Positions 53,307 to 62,049 of a stretch of DNA of 64,000 nt are shown one piece after another. The notes beneath the pieces were generated by a model. The model was not told the origin of the DNA. It did not search any database and saw nothing but the letters and a program-made list of their open reading frames with translations. Position numbers and translations under genes: made by a program. Every line of letters begins with the position of its first letter. Position 1 is the stretch's first letter. This DNA is from Kangsaoukella pontilimi (GTDB lineage: Bacteria > Pseudomonadota > Alphaproteobacteria > Rhodobacterales > Rhodobacteraceae), in NCBI RefSeq assembly GCF_009830125.1, contig NZ_WUPT01000001.1, positions 496,001 to 560,000 of the forward strand. The letters run 5' to 3'.

Positions 53307-53515
53307 ATATATTCATTAAATATAAATTATAACAATTACTTAGATAATATAAATATTTTTCAGTCCCCTATATAGTCCCCCTGCTTGGTTTTGGGCGGGG
53401 AAGGGGCGGTCCAATCTCTTGGGCCGTATTCCATGGGACCGGCGTGGGATGCCGTCTTACCATAAACGGCCGGAGAAAAGTTTTCGGCTCAGGATCACCG
53501 GCGATCGCCATCGCA
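53307..53515. other. AT-rich tail of the tRNA and non-coding stretch
   Basis: From 53307 to about 53365 the DNA is nearly all A and T (runs such as TAAATATAAATTATAACAAT), quite unlike the rest of the window. It is followed by the short repeat AGTCCCCTATATAGTCCCCC (53361-53380 region). No gene is visible before 53516. An AT-rich junction after a tRNA often marks the edge of an integrated element. Confidence 0.55.
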
Positions 53516-53773
53516 TCAGGCGCGAGAGCTGAGCAGCCTCGCCAGAGTCCGAGCCAAGTCCGCTTCCTGTGATCTGCCCCCGTGTACCCACCTCGGATGG
53601 CTCGGTCCTGCCTTATGACCACCTCGTGCACCATGCATGCGACACACGCACCATCCGCGTACCGCTGGGCACTTGCACCTCTCGCCTGTGGACTTGGCCG
53701 TCGCTGCACATCTGCGGGCGTTTTGCAGCCTCAGGACAGGGTTCATGGGGGTATCGCCATTTTTCGTCATCAT
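53516..53773 (-). CDS. Small Cys/His protein related to HGGxSTG-type island proteins
   Basis: About 85 residues; starts at ATG 53773 or 53770 are both possible. A Cys/His cluster (RRCAATAKSTGERCKCPAVR, GWCVCRMHGARGGHKAGPS, VHGGRSQEAD) resembles the short HGGxSTG proteins found in phages and genomic islands, where Cys and His may bind zinc. It shares ~160 bases with the end of the next gene in another frame. Function unknown. Confidence 0.6.
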   Translation of the reverse strand: MMTKNGDTPMNPVLRLQNARRCAATAKSTGERCKCPAVRGWCVCRMHGARGGHKAGPSHPRWVHGGRSQEADLARTLARLLSSRA

Positions 53774-54287
53774 CCCCCCGTCTGTAGCTGACGTCGCCCA
53801 CGACCGCCTGACCGCCATCCTTGACCTCGACCCGCTCGACGCGAACCGTCTGTTGGGCCTTGGCGCGATACTTCTTCAGTCCATCGACTTGCGCGAGGAA
53901 GGTTCTGTTCAGGCGTGTGAGGGAGCGTTCGTAGGTTTCCCTAAGTTCAGGGCTTTCTGCGGCAAAGAACCTCGACGACATCGACGAGATGGCAAAGTGC
54001 GTCGCTGACATCTGGTTGATCAGCATCGCCTCGACCGCATCCCGAGGCTCCATCTCCACCGCCAGGGCAGGAACGAGTTCAACGAAGTCGAGCCCGCCGC
54101 GGCCAAAGGCAGCCAAACCGACCTTCATGAAGACCTCTGCAGCTTCGCTGGTCTTCAGGCCGAACAGATTCCGCAGTTGGTTCGCGTCGGCTTCGTGGAT
54201 CGTGAGATGGTTCTCACCTGTTCGCTCGAGCTTCGGAGCTGTTCTGCTCGGGGCTCCATCCGCAGTCTTTTTCTTCACCTTGCTCAT
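53613..54287 (-). CDS. Hypothetical island-type protein, end overlaps the small Cys/His gene
   Basis: 224 residues from ATG 54287 (MSKVKKKTAD). Core ANQLRNLFGLKTSEAAEVFM, EMEPRDAVEAMLINQMSATH and LRETYERSLTRLNRTFLAQV resembles hypothetical proteins that sit beside HGGxSTG-type genes. The last ~50 residues (after DDDEKWRYPHEP) read the neighbour's sequence in another frame and look non-native, so the stop may have been lost by a frameshift. It is divergent from a small gene. Confidence 0.6.
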   Translation of the reverse strand: MSKVKKKTADGAPSRTAPKLERTGENHLTIHEADANQLRNLFGLKTSEAAEVFMKVGLAAFGRGGLDFVELVPALAVEMEPRDAVEAMLINQMSATHFAISSMSSRFFAAESPELRETYERSLTRLNRTFLAQVDGLKKYRAKAQQTVRVERVEVKDGGQAVVGDVSYRRGDDDEKWRYPHEPCPEAAKRPQMCSDGQVHRREVQVPSGTRMVRVSHAWCTRWS

Positions 54288-54364
54288 CTTGCCTTGCCCC
54301 GGACCCATGGCGTGCAAATGTTCATGTATTGTTCTATATCAGAAACTGGCCTGAGGTAAGGGTT

Positions 54365-54574
54365 GTGCCGGATCGACGTGGACGGAAAAGAAGTCTTGAA
54401 GACCTGCTGCCGGAAGACAAAACCACATGGGCGCGGGACATCTGGGCGGATCGCCAAGAGGTCGCCAAGCTGCCATCGGGCGCCTGGATGCTGAGAGAGT
54501 CGGCGAAAGAGCTTGGGCTCCCTGAAGAAGCGGTGGACGAGGTGCTTCGGCGCGTTCACGGCACGGGTGAATGA
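54365..54574 (+). CDS. Small hypothetical protein
   Basis: 69 residues if started at GTG 54365, which follows GAGGTAAGGGT; TTG 54329 in the same frame has no ribosome site. Charged and helical (RRGRKRSLEDLLPEDKTTWA, WMLRESAKELGLPEEAVDEV). No family recognised. The opposite strand carries a competing frame. Moderately supported. Confidence 0.45.
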   Translation: MPDRRGRKRSLEDLLPEDKTTWARDIWADRQEVAKLPSGAWMLRESAKELGLPEEAVDEVLRRVHGTGE

Positions 54575-54593
54575 CTGCTCAGCGCTTTGGACC

Positions 54594-54640
54594 GGTCATC
54601 TGAGTGAAACGGTCAGATGTCTGCTCCGAGCCCAACGCGG
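54594..54640. repeat. Dispersed inverted repeat, copy A
   Basis: CATCTGA (54597-54603) and TCAGATG (54613-54619) separated by nine bases, followed by TCTGCTCCGAGCCCA. Reverse-complemented it fits the family pattern GGGCTC..AGC.GACATCTGA-N9-TCAGATGACCG. Located in the gap between a small gene and the cdsA-like gene. Confidence 0.7.
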
Positions 54641-54666
54641 ACATCCATGCTTGAAGGATGCAGACG

Positions 54667-55611
54667 CTAGCCCCAACCGAGATGCGTCGCGTGATAGAAA
54701 ACGGGCGCCGCAAAGATCACGCTATCCAGTTGATCAAGAAAACCGCCATGACCCGGGATGAGATGTGACCAGTCCTTGACGCCCCTGTCGCGTTTGATGG
54801 CCGCGAAGACGATGCTTCCGAGGATGCCGGTCACGGAGGCAAGTGCCGCCATGGCCGCCGCTCCGAGAATTCCAAACGGGGTAATCCAACTCAGAAGTGC
54901 TCCGATAAGTGCCGAAGCCGCGACGCCTGCCACCACACCGATGACTGTCTTCGGAGAGATGGCCGGCGCAATCTTCCGGCGACCGAAGCTGCGACCTGCG
55001 TAGTATTCGACGAAGTCAGCCAGTTGGACCACCATCGCGAAGAAGATGATGAGAAGGAGGGACCGATCTGCGCCATCCGGCACCTCGTAGGTCAGAAGGG
55101 CCGGGACATGGCTGAGGCAGTAGACACAGATCATCAGTCCCCATTGGGTCTCTGCGACGCGCACGAGAAACTGATCGGGATCACCTCTGACAGCGCTCAG
55201 GATCGGGAGCAGAAGAAAAACGTAGACAGGAATAAAAACGGTGAACAAACCCATCCAGTCCAGCCAGACAAAGAGATATTGCAGCGGCAGAATGACGAAA
55301 AAGCCAAGGACCAGCGAAAGGTGATCTGCACGTCGTTTGGCCGTGAAAGTCAGAAACTCCCGGAGTGCGGCAAAACTTACAAATGCGAAAAGCAATGTGA
55401 CCATGAAAGCGCCGCTGAGGATGGCAATCGAAAGGATGATCGCGAGTCCCCACCACGTATGAATACGCATCAGGAACGCCTCGATCACCGGATCGGTCTG
55501 ACCGAGCGGCAGACGGATGCGGATAAGTTCTGCGACGATTGTCAGAAGCGCGAGCAGACCGAAGATCGCGAGCATCAGAAGGATGACGTCGAGCGTTGTC
55601 TGTTCCGTCAT
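54667..55611 (-). CDS. cdsA: CDP-diglyceride synthetase (phosphatidate cytidylyltransferase)-like
   Basis: 314 residues with about eight to nine membrane helices. The C-terminal signature of CdsA is present: AAIKRDRGVKDWSHLIPGHG followed by GFLDQLDSVIF, along with FVEYYAGRSFGRRKIAPAIS. It makes CDP-diacylglycerol from phosphatidate. Its start overlaps the acyltransferase stop by ATGA, so the two act in sequence on phospholipid precursors. A second cdsA outside the window is likely, as essential copies are usually elsewhere. Confidence 0.88.
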   Translation of the reverse strand: MTEQTTLDVILLMLAIFGLLALLTIVAELIRIRLPLGQTDPVIEAFLMRIHTWWGLAIILSIAILSGAFMVTLLFAFVSFAALREFLTFTAKRRADHLSLVLGFFVILPLQYLFVWLDWMGLFTVFIPVYVFLLLPILSAVRGDPDQFLVRVAETQWGLMICVYCLSHVPALLTYEVPDGADRSLLLIIFFAMVVQLADFVEYYAGRSFGRRKIAPAISPKTVIGVVAGVAASALIGALLSWITPFGILGAAAMAALASVTGILGSIVFAAIKRDRGVKDWSHLIPGHGGFLDQLDSVIFAAPVFYHATHLGWG

Positions 55612-56273
55612 TTCTCGGACCGCCGATCCTTGGGGGCAAGCGCGACGAGAGCTTCCGCGGCACGTTTCAGGAATGCTTCCTTGTCTTCACCCTCCTCGAC
55701 GTGAATGGGACTTCCGAAGGTCACGGTGCAAATAAGCGGCAGCGGGATGACTTCGCCTTTGGGCATGATCTTGTTGAGGTTTGCGAGCCACGTGGGGACG
55801 AGATCAATATCGGGCCTTTGGCGACCGATGTTGTAGAGGCCCGCCCGGAACGGCAGCAACGGCTCGTCCGTCGTGTTCCGGTTGCCTTCGGGAAAGATGA
55901 TAAGGGAAGAGCCTTCATCGAGCGCCTCAATTATCTTTTTCAGTGGGTCGTTGGTGCGGGTTTCCGGGCGACGGTCTATCAAAACGCAGTTGAAGACTTC
56001 CGGGCCGACAAAGGCGCGCAACCTGTTCTTCAGCCAGTAATCTGCCGCAGCGACCGGTCGGGTGTTGCGCCTCATCGAGCTTGGCAAAACCGTCCAGATC
56101 ATTGGCATGTCGGCGTTGCTGACGTGATTGGCAAAGTAGATGCGTTGCTTTGCAACGGGCTCAATCCCACGCCACTCCGCCCGAACCGCGGTGATCAATC
56201 GGGCAGTCAAAGCCAGGAAATGGCCAACGGCTCGCGCTGCAAGCTGACGGAGCAAGGACCTATCTGCAGGCAT
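55608..56273 (-). CDS. Lysophospholipid (1-acylglycerol-3-phosphate) acyltransferase-like
   Basis: 221 residues. PlsC motif NHVSNADMPMIW carries the NHxxxxD box, FPEGNRNTTDEPLLPF the second glycine-rich box and LVPTWLANLNKIMPKGEVIP the third. An N-terminal hydrophobic anchor precedes. It would acylate lysophosphatidate to give phosphatidate, the substrate of the coupled CdsA-like enzyme. Confidence 0.87.
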   Translation of the reverse strand: MPADRSLLRQLAARAVGHFLALTARLITAVRAEWRGIEPVAKQRIYFANHVSNADMPMIWTVLPSSMRRNTRPVAAADYWLKNRLRAFVGPEVFNCVLIDRRPETRTNDPLKKIIEALDEGSSLIIFPEGNRNTTDEPLLPFRAGLYNIGRQRPDIDLVPTWLANLNKIMPKGEVIPLPLICTVTFGSPIHVEEGEDKEAFLKRAAEALVALAPKDRRSEK

Positions 56274-56345
56274 GCAGAAAGTCTGACGAAGCTACATCGA
56301 AATTGGAAGGCTGACGTTCGCTAGTTGCGAACGACATGAAACAAT

Positions 56346-56420
56346 GACCGGTCTGTCCGCTGAGCGGACATCTGACAAATTGACTCAGATGTCTGCTGTG
56401 AGCCCAGAGCGGACGCTGTT
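56346..56420. repeat. Dispersed inverted repeat, copy B
   Basis: GTCCGC-TGA-GCGGAC (56355-56369) abuts CATCTGA (56369-56375), nine bases, then TCAGATG (56385-56391), then TCTGCTGTGAGCCCA. The core and N9 spacing match copy A exactly. It lies in the 280-base gap between the acyltransferase and cupin genes, which holds no other feature. Confidence 0.75.
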
Positions 56421-56553
56421 GCTAGGACTTGCCCACGTTCGCTCCCAAGCTGAATTTTTTTCATGCACAGCTGAAAAACGAACATTTGTTCCTGCGGCCG
56501 ATGGCAGGTGAAGGTCATCGTGTTACCGGATAATTCTGCTTAAGGAGTCCTCA

Positions 56554-56982
56554 ATGATCCGCTTCGCAAGTACTTCCAGGAAAAAGACCGCGGCAGCGGT
56601 CCTCAGCGCAATCGTTGCAAGCAGCGGCACCGCTTTCGCCGATGGAGAATTTCCGACCGAACACAAAGGCCTCGCCGTAGAGCAGCTGGGCGTCGTTTCT
56701 TCAGATTCGATGGCACGTCAAGTGGGGCTTGATGGCCATATTCTTCTCCTAAGAAGGATTACGATCGAGCCCGGTGGACAAATTGCACACCATAGCGCCG
56801 CAAAGGTGCCGGGCGTGGTCTATATGGAAACGGGAGCTTGGACAGAAGGTCGCGAAACCGGCGAAACGGTACATAAGGCTGGAGAGACCTTCATCGAAGA
56901 TGCCGATACAGTTCACTGGTTCTACAATCGCGGAGACGAACCGGCATCTGCCCTGGTGTGCGACATCAAGCCCGCCAGCTGA
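56554..56982 (+). CDS. Exported cupin-domain protein
   Basis: 142 residues with a signal peptide ending GTAFAD (cleavage after AFA). The cupin core contains ITIEPGGQIAHHSAAKVPGV with two adjacent His and DADTVHWFYNRGDEPASALV with a third His, plausible metal ligands. A single cupin of this length is usually a small periplasmic binding or isomerase-like protein. RBS AAGGAG upstream. It is followed by the LysR gene. Confidence 0.82.
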   Translation: MIRFASTSRKKTAAAVLSAIVASSGTAFADGEFPTEHKGLAVEQLGVVSSDSMARQVGLDGHILLLRRITIEPGGQIAHHSAAKVPGVVYMETGAWTEGRETGETVHKAGETFIEDADTVHWFYNRGDEPASALVCDIKPAS

Positions 56983-57206
56983 GCAGGAGAGCACTTGCTG
57001 CTGCACCATTGCAATTCGGGCGCCGGGCCATGTTTTGGTCCGGCATCATTCTTTTGCGAAAGATTTGCCGACGATCGGATGCAATTGTACAAGTCGAGCA
57101 AACTGCCCCTAAAGATACACGGGGGGCTCTTGCGGCTTTGTCATTGGATATTTGAAAGAGCCTGTTTTCAATGTAATACTTAAGCCATGAGTTTGAGCTT
57201 GCTGGC

Positions 57207-58154
57207 TTGGAATTCCTAGGTTTGACCCGAAAGCTTCCCCCCTTTGCCGCTGTCCGTGCATTTGAAGCCGCGGCTCGTGTCGGCAGTATCAAGGAAGCTG
57301 CCAACGAGCTCCACCTTACAGCGTCAGCGGTCAGCCATCAGATTCGCGCCCTTGAGGATTATCTGGATACAGCGCTCTTTCGCCGAGTTGGAAACCGGAT
57401 CGAGCTTACGCTGACTGGCCGAGCATATTCCGCGAAGCTCACCACGCTTCTTGACGCATTCGATGAGACGACGAGGTCAGTCAAGGATGCTGGGCGAAGG
57501 CCTTTCCGGGTTCATTGTACGCCAGGTTTTGCCGCGCGTTGGCTTGTACCTCGGCTCGATCGGCTCTCATTTGGCGACAAGGTTCGAATTTCGGTTTCGA
57601 ACGGTGCACCATCAACCGACTTCGCGTCGAACAATGCTGACGTGGTCATCCAGTGGGCGGACGAACCCGTTCAGGGCGTGATAACCGAACCGCTGATGCA
57701 ATCCGCACGATATCCCGTGGCGAGCCCTGCGACCGTTGGCAAGTTGGGACTTCACAAGCCCGAAGATTTATGCCGGGCAACCCTGATGCACGATGAGACG
57801 ATGGATGCGTGGGGCGAATGGTTCGCTTCTGCTGGTGTCGAGCCCCCGATCTTTCCATGTGGACCTACATTTCCGAACTGCGAGCTTGCCACTACCGCAG
57901 CTGAACAAGGACAGGGAGTTGCCCTGGCATATGACGCCGTCGTGAGGGCGACATTGGAAAGTGGCATTCTTGTGCGACTGTTTGATGCGATCACCATGCC
58001 CTTTGTGATGTATTCCGTAGCTTATCCAAGATCTCGGACAGATGATCCTATGGTGCGCGAGTTTTCGGAATGGATACACGCTGAAGCACATGCGGCTGGC
58101 GTCGCGGCGCACGACGGTCAATACCGCAGCAGTGCGGAAGGTCTCCGAGTGTAA
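57207..58154 (+). CDS. LysR-family transcriptional regulator (GcvA-like)
   Basis: 315 residues from TTG 57207; TTG 57222 is an alternative and no in-frame ATG precedes. N-terminal HTH LPPFAAVRAFEAAARVGSIK, EAANELHLTASAVSHQIRAL, EDYLDTALFRRVGNRIELTL and a periplasmic-binding-like effector domain (GFAARWLVPRLDRLSFGDKV). GcvA-type regulators often govern nearby transport or amino-acid genes. The upstream cupin gene is on the same strand, so no divergent target is visible. Confidence 0.86.
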   Translation: MEFLGLTRKLPPFAAVRAFEAAARVGSIKEAANELHLTASAVSHQIRALEDYLDTALFRRVGNRIELTLTGRAYSAKLTTLLDAFDETTRSVKDAGRRPFRVHCTPGFAARWLVPRLDRLSFGDKVRISVSNGAPSTDFASNNADVVIQWADEPVQGVITEPLMQSARYPVASPATVGKLGLHKPEDLCRATLMHDETMDAWGEWFASAGVEPPIFPCGPTFPNCELATTAAEQGQGVALAYDAVVRATLESGILVRLFDAITMPFVMYSVAYPRSRTDDPMVREFSEWIHAEAHAAGVAAHDGQYRSSAEGLRV

Positions 58155-58545
58155 CTACGCCGAATGGCGCATTGGTCCGCGGAGCGGTCGTTGGCCGGAT
58201 TCGACTGAGTGACCGCTCTTGGTGTAACCGGTCATTGGTGTCTGTCGATACAGAGTTCCGGACGCGAAGGGCCGCTTACGCAGAAAGCGGACCTCCGGAA
58301 GATTTGACTCAATGTCCGCTCAGCGGACGGAGCTGCCATTGCAGCCCCAATGATTGAAGGCAGCATTCGACTTACTGCAGATGCCGCCAAAATCTCCCAC
58401 GTCGGATAGCCGGCATTCGCTGCTCCGTGCGGACGGAAATCACTGCTGTCACGGATGAACCCTTTATTGAAAAGGCATAGGGCCTTCGGGTCTTGTCAGT
58501 ATTTTCTGGTACGTTCTTTTCTCCGCTGCCAAAATGAAACCTTAG
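58155..58545. other. 391-base gap with diverged repeats, no gene seen
   Basis: No credible gene. It holds at least two diverged relatives of the dispersed repeat: around 58173-58216 (GCGGTC...GACTGAGTGACCGCT) and around 58281-58330 (GCGGAC...GACTCAATGTCCGCTCAGCGGAC). The remainder appears featureless and may include the promoter of the following winged-helix gene. Confidence 0.55.
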
Positions 58546-60216
58546 GTGATCGAAAGCCAGATCGGACAGAGTTCGGTGTCATCCTTCCGCTTCGGCGAAT
58601 TCATCCTGGCGCCGGACGAGCGCAAGTTGACCCGCGATGGGATCGAATTGCCTTTGGGCGCCAGGGCTTTCGACATGCTGTGCTTCATGGTCGAGAACCG
58701 ACATCGCGTCCTGACCAAGGCAGAGATACTCGACGCCGTCTGGCCGGACATCGCGGTTGAGGAAAGCAACCTGACCGTTCAGGTCTCGGCCCTGCGAAAG
58801 GTACTCGGACCCAAGGCGCTGGCAACGATACCTGGCCGGGGCTACCAGTTCGTGCTCACTGAAAAGGAGAACACGGCTGTCCCTGCCACTGACACCGACA
58901 ATCGCGAAACCGCGTTCACCGACGTTCTTGTACTCCCCTTCACCAACAGTTCGAATGATCCCGATCAGGAGTATTTTGCTGACGGGATCACCGAGGATAT
59001 CATCACCGATCTCTCCAAGGTAGCGGCCCTGTCCGTCGTCGCCCGCAACACGGCCTTCACCTTCAAGCGGCGCGCCGTCGACGTTGCGCAAATAGCCCAG
59101 ACCATGAACCTGACCCATGTGGTCGAGGGCAGCGTACGCAAATCCGGCAATAGGATTCGAATAAATGCTCAGCTTGTAGATGGCTCGACGGGGCGTCCGA
59201 TCTGGGCGGAGCGCTTCGATCGCGATCTGGCCGACATCTTCGATCTTCAGGATCGCATCACCGAAGCCATCGTCACCGCGCTCAAGGTAAGACTTGTTCC
59301 GGAAGAGCGCGTGGCAATCCAGTCGCGACCGACCGACAATCTCGAAGCCTATGAACTCTATCTCCAGGCGCGCTACCACCACACGCGTCTGGACAGGCGC
59401 AATTTTGAGATTGCCGGCCGCCTCGCGCAGCAGGCGCTTGAAATCGACCCCGAGTACGATCTGGCATGGGCGCTTCTGGCCATTAGCCAGACCGGGCTTT
59501 TCGGGCTTTCAGCTTCGGCTGAGCACGGCCTGCAAGCGGCGGAACGCGCCCTTGCTCTCAATCCGGATTTATCCGAGGCCCTAGCTGCCAAGGCTTTCGT
59601 GCTCGCCGGTCTTGGTCGCTTCGACGAGGCTTTCGAGCTTCACGAACGCTCGCTCCAACTCGATCCGGATTCCTACGATGTGCGCTTTCTCTTTGGGCGA
59701 ACGTGTTTCCAGACCGGACGGCACGAAGAAGCCATTTTGCACTGGGAACGCGCAACCGAACTTTCGGAAGCAGATTTGGCGGCCTCCTCCCATGTCGCCA
59801 TGTGCTACAAGGCAACAGGCCAGCATGAGAAGGTGCTGGACACAGCCCGCCGGACGCTCATGCGAGCGGAACGCGTGCTTGCGGAGAACTCATCAGATTC
59901 CTACGCACTGATCACCGGTGTCAGTGCGCTTGCGAAACTGGGCGAAGCCGAACGCGCAAAGCAATGGTCCCTGCGGGTCAAGGCCGTTGATCCAGATGAC
60001 CCAAGCATCGACTACAACATCGCTTGCGCGATGGCGCTGCTCGGTGAAACGGAGACCGCACTCGATATGCTCGAAGACTGCCTGCCGCGGGTCGATGCCG
60101 TCACCTTCTCTGTCTGGATCGCACAGGATAACGACCTCGACGCCCTGCGCGAGCTTCCTCGCTTTCAGCGCCTCATTCGCGACCTTGATGCGCGTGCGGC
60201 CGCCGCTACGGCATAA
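58546..60216 (+). CDS. Winged-helix DNA-binding protein with TolB/FlgO-like domain and TPR repeats
   Basis: 556 residues from GTG 58546. N-terminal OmpR/CadC-type winged helix (FRFGEFILAPDERKLTRDGI, VLTKAEILDAVWPDIAVEES, LRKVLGPKALATIPGRGYQF), then a domain like that in bacterial adenylate-cyclase-linked proteins (LVLPFTNSSNDPDQEYFADG, ITEDIITDLSKVAALSVVAR) and about five TPR motifs. No cyclase domain is present, so adenylate-cyclase labels for such proteins would be wrong. Likely a cytosolic regulator whose TPR part senses a partner. Confidence 0.85.
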   Translation: MIESQIGQSSVSSFRFGEFILAPDERKLTRDGIELPLGARAFDMLCFMVENRHRVLTKAEILDAVWPDIAVEESNLTVQVSALRKVLGPKALATIPGRGYQFVLTEKENTAVPATDTDNRETAFTDVLVLPFTNSSNDPDQEYFADGITEDIITDLSKVAALSVVARNTAFTFKRRAVDVAQIAQTMNLTHVVEGSVRKSGNRIRINAQLVDGSTGRPIWAERFDRDLADIFDLQDRITEAIVTALKVRLVPEERVAIQSRPTDNLEAYELYLQARYHHTRLDRRNFEIAGRLAQQALEIDPEYDLAWALLAISQTGLFGLSASAEHGLQAAERALALNPDLSEALAAKAFVLAGLGRFDEAFELHERSLQLDPDSYDVRFLFGRTCFQTGRHEEAILHWERATELSEADLAASSHVAMCYKATGQHEKVLDTARRTLMRAERVLAENSSDSYALITGVSALAKLGEAERAKQWSLRVKAVDPDDPSIDYNIACAMALLGETETALDMLEDCLPRVDAVTFSVWIAQDNDLDALRELPRFQRLIRDLDARAAAATA

Positions 60217-60423
60217 CCGCGCGACCCGGTCCCTCGGTGTCGGGCGATCGCAGCGTGTGCCTGCCCCCAACCTATAGACGCCAATAAAGAATCTGTCGGC
60301 GCTTCCGGCTCTTTAGGAAGTTTTCGGAACGGTTCGGGCCGTTTCAGGACATTCACCCTTCTGGCTGCCAGTCTGGCTGCACAAACAGGCCATTCCGGCA
60401 AGATATTCAGAAGGATACCAGAC

Positions 60424-60597
60424 ATGACCGATCTTTCAGCACCGCTGCAGTCCGGCAAACTGAAGTCGCCCCTAGCACGCATCCTGCGCCTTCCGCTGGC
60501 GCTCGTGAAGTCTCTCTTCGGACCGCGCCCCGGCTCCGATGTCGACCTTCGCCGCGTCAATGAGCGTTTCCTCAGAGACATCGGCTTGCGCCGCTGA
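60424..60597 (+). CDS. DUF1127 micro-protein
   Basis: 57 residues from ATG 60424 with AAGGA nine bases upstream. The C-terminal pattern DVDLRRVNERFLRDIGLRR is the DUF1127 end motif (usually ...DIGLSR), preceded by a basic amphipathic stretch KLKSPLARILRLPLALVKSL. Such Arg-rich small proteins are linked to phosphate, RNA or stress responses. It stands alone 207 bases after the winged-helix gene. Confidence 0.75.
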   Translation: MTDLSAPLQSGKLKSPLARILRLPLALVKSLFGPRPGSDVDLRRVNERFLRDIGLRR

Positions 60598-60616
60598 AAT
60601 TGCGCCGTGCCAATGC

Positions 60617-60675
60617 CCTTCGGGCTCACAGCGGACACCTGATCCATTTCGTCAGATGACCGCCCTGCGGACGAA
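60617..60675. repeat. Dispersed inverted repeat, copy D
   Basis: CGGGCTCACAGCGGA is followed by CACCTGA (60636-60642), nine bases and TCAGATG (60652-60658), then ACCGCCCTGCGGAC. One mismatch in the left arm, spacing N9 as in copies A and B. It lies in the gap between the DUF1127 and second LysR genes. Confidence 0.75.
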
Positions 60676-60823
60676 GCTGTCGCTCGCCCGTTTCGGATGA
60701 ATGGCTGTTTTGGCCGCTAGTGGAGCAAGCGCTGCCTTTGCGGCGAAGACACTCGACGTCTCAACGCCAATCATGGCACACAAGTTGGGGAACTCATGTC
60801 CCTGATGTATGGGTTGATGCATA

Positions 60824-61726
60824 GTGCCTGCTGAGCCGGACTGGAATGATTTTCGCGTTATCCTTGCGCTTGGCCGGGCCGGCTCCGTCGCAGGGGCGGC
60901 GCATTTGCTCAAAGTCGATCCTTCTACCGTCAGCCGCAGGCTGGCGGCAGCCGAGACAGCGTTCCGGGCCGTCCTCGTCGTGAGAGAGGCCCGCGCGTTT
61001 TCTCTTACCAGAGAGGGGAAATCGGCCTTTGCAGCCGCTGAAGCCATGGAGGCGGTTGCGGACCGGGCCCGCGCGGAAATACGCGATGCGCGTGGCTCGC
61101 TGGAGGGTGTCGTGCGCATTGCCTGTCCCCCCGTCGCCGTCCGCTATCTCGAAGACTTTCCCGGGGCAGTGGCCTCGGAGCATCCGGGCATCGGTGTCGA
61201 GCTTCTGTCCGGCCGTGCGCCAGTCAATCTTGCGAAAGGCGAAGCCGACATATCGATCCGGGCGGTCCGACAGGCCGACATGGATCTCGCCGTCGCGCAT
61301 TCCTTCGGACTTGGATCGGGTGTCTTCGCAGCGGAGTCCTACATCGAGGCACAGGGTCGTCCGTCGACACCGGAGGATATCGCTGCGCACGCTCTCGTTC
61401 GATACGCTGAAGCGTTCCTGCACATGCCGCCCTTCGCATGGATCGAGCAGTTTGCAAGGCCGGGCAAGCCAGGCATTCGCGTGGACAACATCGACATGGC
61501 CCAGCACAGGATCGCCAGCGGTTCGGGGATCGGGGTCCTCTATTGCATTGCCGGAGACGCGGATGATCGGCTGGTCAGGCTATTCGAAGAGCCGATCGAC
61601 GTCACCGACATGAACATCGTCTATCACCAATCAATGCGCGGTTCGGCGCGACTACGCGCCGTGCTCGATCTTCTGGTCGCTTTCCATATCGAGCGGCGCG
61701 CAACCCTGGTCGGGCGTAAGAGCTGA
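60824..61726 (+). CDS. LysR-family transcriptional regulator
   Basis: 300 residues from GTG 60824. HTH DWNDFRVILALGRAGSVAGA, AHLLKVDPSTVSRRLAAAET and effector domain with DIAAHALVRYAEAFLHMPPF. The opening DWNDFRVILALGRAGS marks a subgroup common in alphaproteobacteria. It is convergent with the two minus-strand genes downstream, so target genes are not obvious. Confidence 0.87.
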   Translation: MPAEPDWNDFRVILALGRAGSVAGAAHLLKVDPSTVSRRLAAAETAFRAVLVVREARAFSLTREGKSAFAAAEAMEAVADRARAEIRDARGSLEGVVRIACPPVAVRYLEDFPGAVASEHPGIGVELLSGRAPVNLAKGEADISIRAVRQADMDLAVAHSFGLGSGVFAAESYIEAQGRPSTPEDIAAHALVRYAEAFLHMPPFAWIEQFARPGKPGIRVDNIDMAQHRIASGSGIGVLYCIAGDADDRLVRLFEEPIDVTDMNIVYHQSMRGSARLRAVLDLLVAFHIERRATLVGRKS

Positions 61727-61744
61727 TATCTTAGGCGTCAGGCT

Positions 61745-62032
61745 TCAGCGGTAGAAGTGTGTCGCCTCGAATTTCAGTTCCGTGGGCGGTGCAATGAAGC
61801 TGCCTTCGACCCCGCGCCCCATGACGGTTGCGAAAACCTCGTTCATGAAGCGATCCCAGTTCTCCTTCGAGCCCTGGATCGCGATGACCCGAAAGCCGCC
61901 GGGCACCGGCCCAGCAACATGGGCGATCTGACCATCCGGTATGCGGCCGAGCTCTCCGTTCATCGCCTTCATGGCCGCTTCGTATTGCGCGGCGGTTCCA
62001 GATGGAAAGAAATGAGAAATGACGTAGGGCAT
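61745..62032 (-). CDS. Small dimeric alpha/beta-barrel-like protein
   Basis: 95 residues. MPYVISHFFPSGTAAQYEAA, GGFRVIAIQGSKENWDRFMN and a terminal FEATHFYR fit a small ferredoxin-like (ABM-type) fold. Function unknown. It starts 17 bases after the SnoaL-like gene on the same strand, so they form an operon. Confidence 0.72.
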   Translation of the reverse strand: MPYVISHFFPSGTAAQYEAAMKAMNGELGRIPDGQIAHVAGPVPGGFRVIAIQGSKENWDRFMNEVFATVMGRGVEGSFIAPPTELKFEATHFYR

Positions 62033-62049
62033 GAGACTTTCCTTTCGTT

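Noticed and set aside
53307-53365. AT-rich run considered as an origin of replication
   Set aside because: There are no DnaA boxes or nearby initiator genes. A simple AT-rich junction after a tRNA explains it better.
54284-54559. Minus-strand frame opposite the small gene at 54365
   Set aside because: It lacks a ribosome site and its translation has no convincing features; the plus-strand frame was preferred, with low confidence.
58546-60216. Winged-helix/TPR protein considered as an adenylate cyclase
   Set aside because: The translation has no class III cyclase catalytic motif; only the domain commonly found alongside such labels is present.
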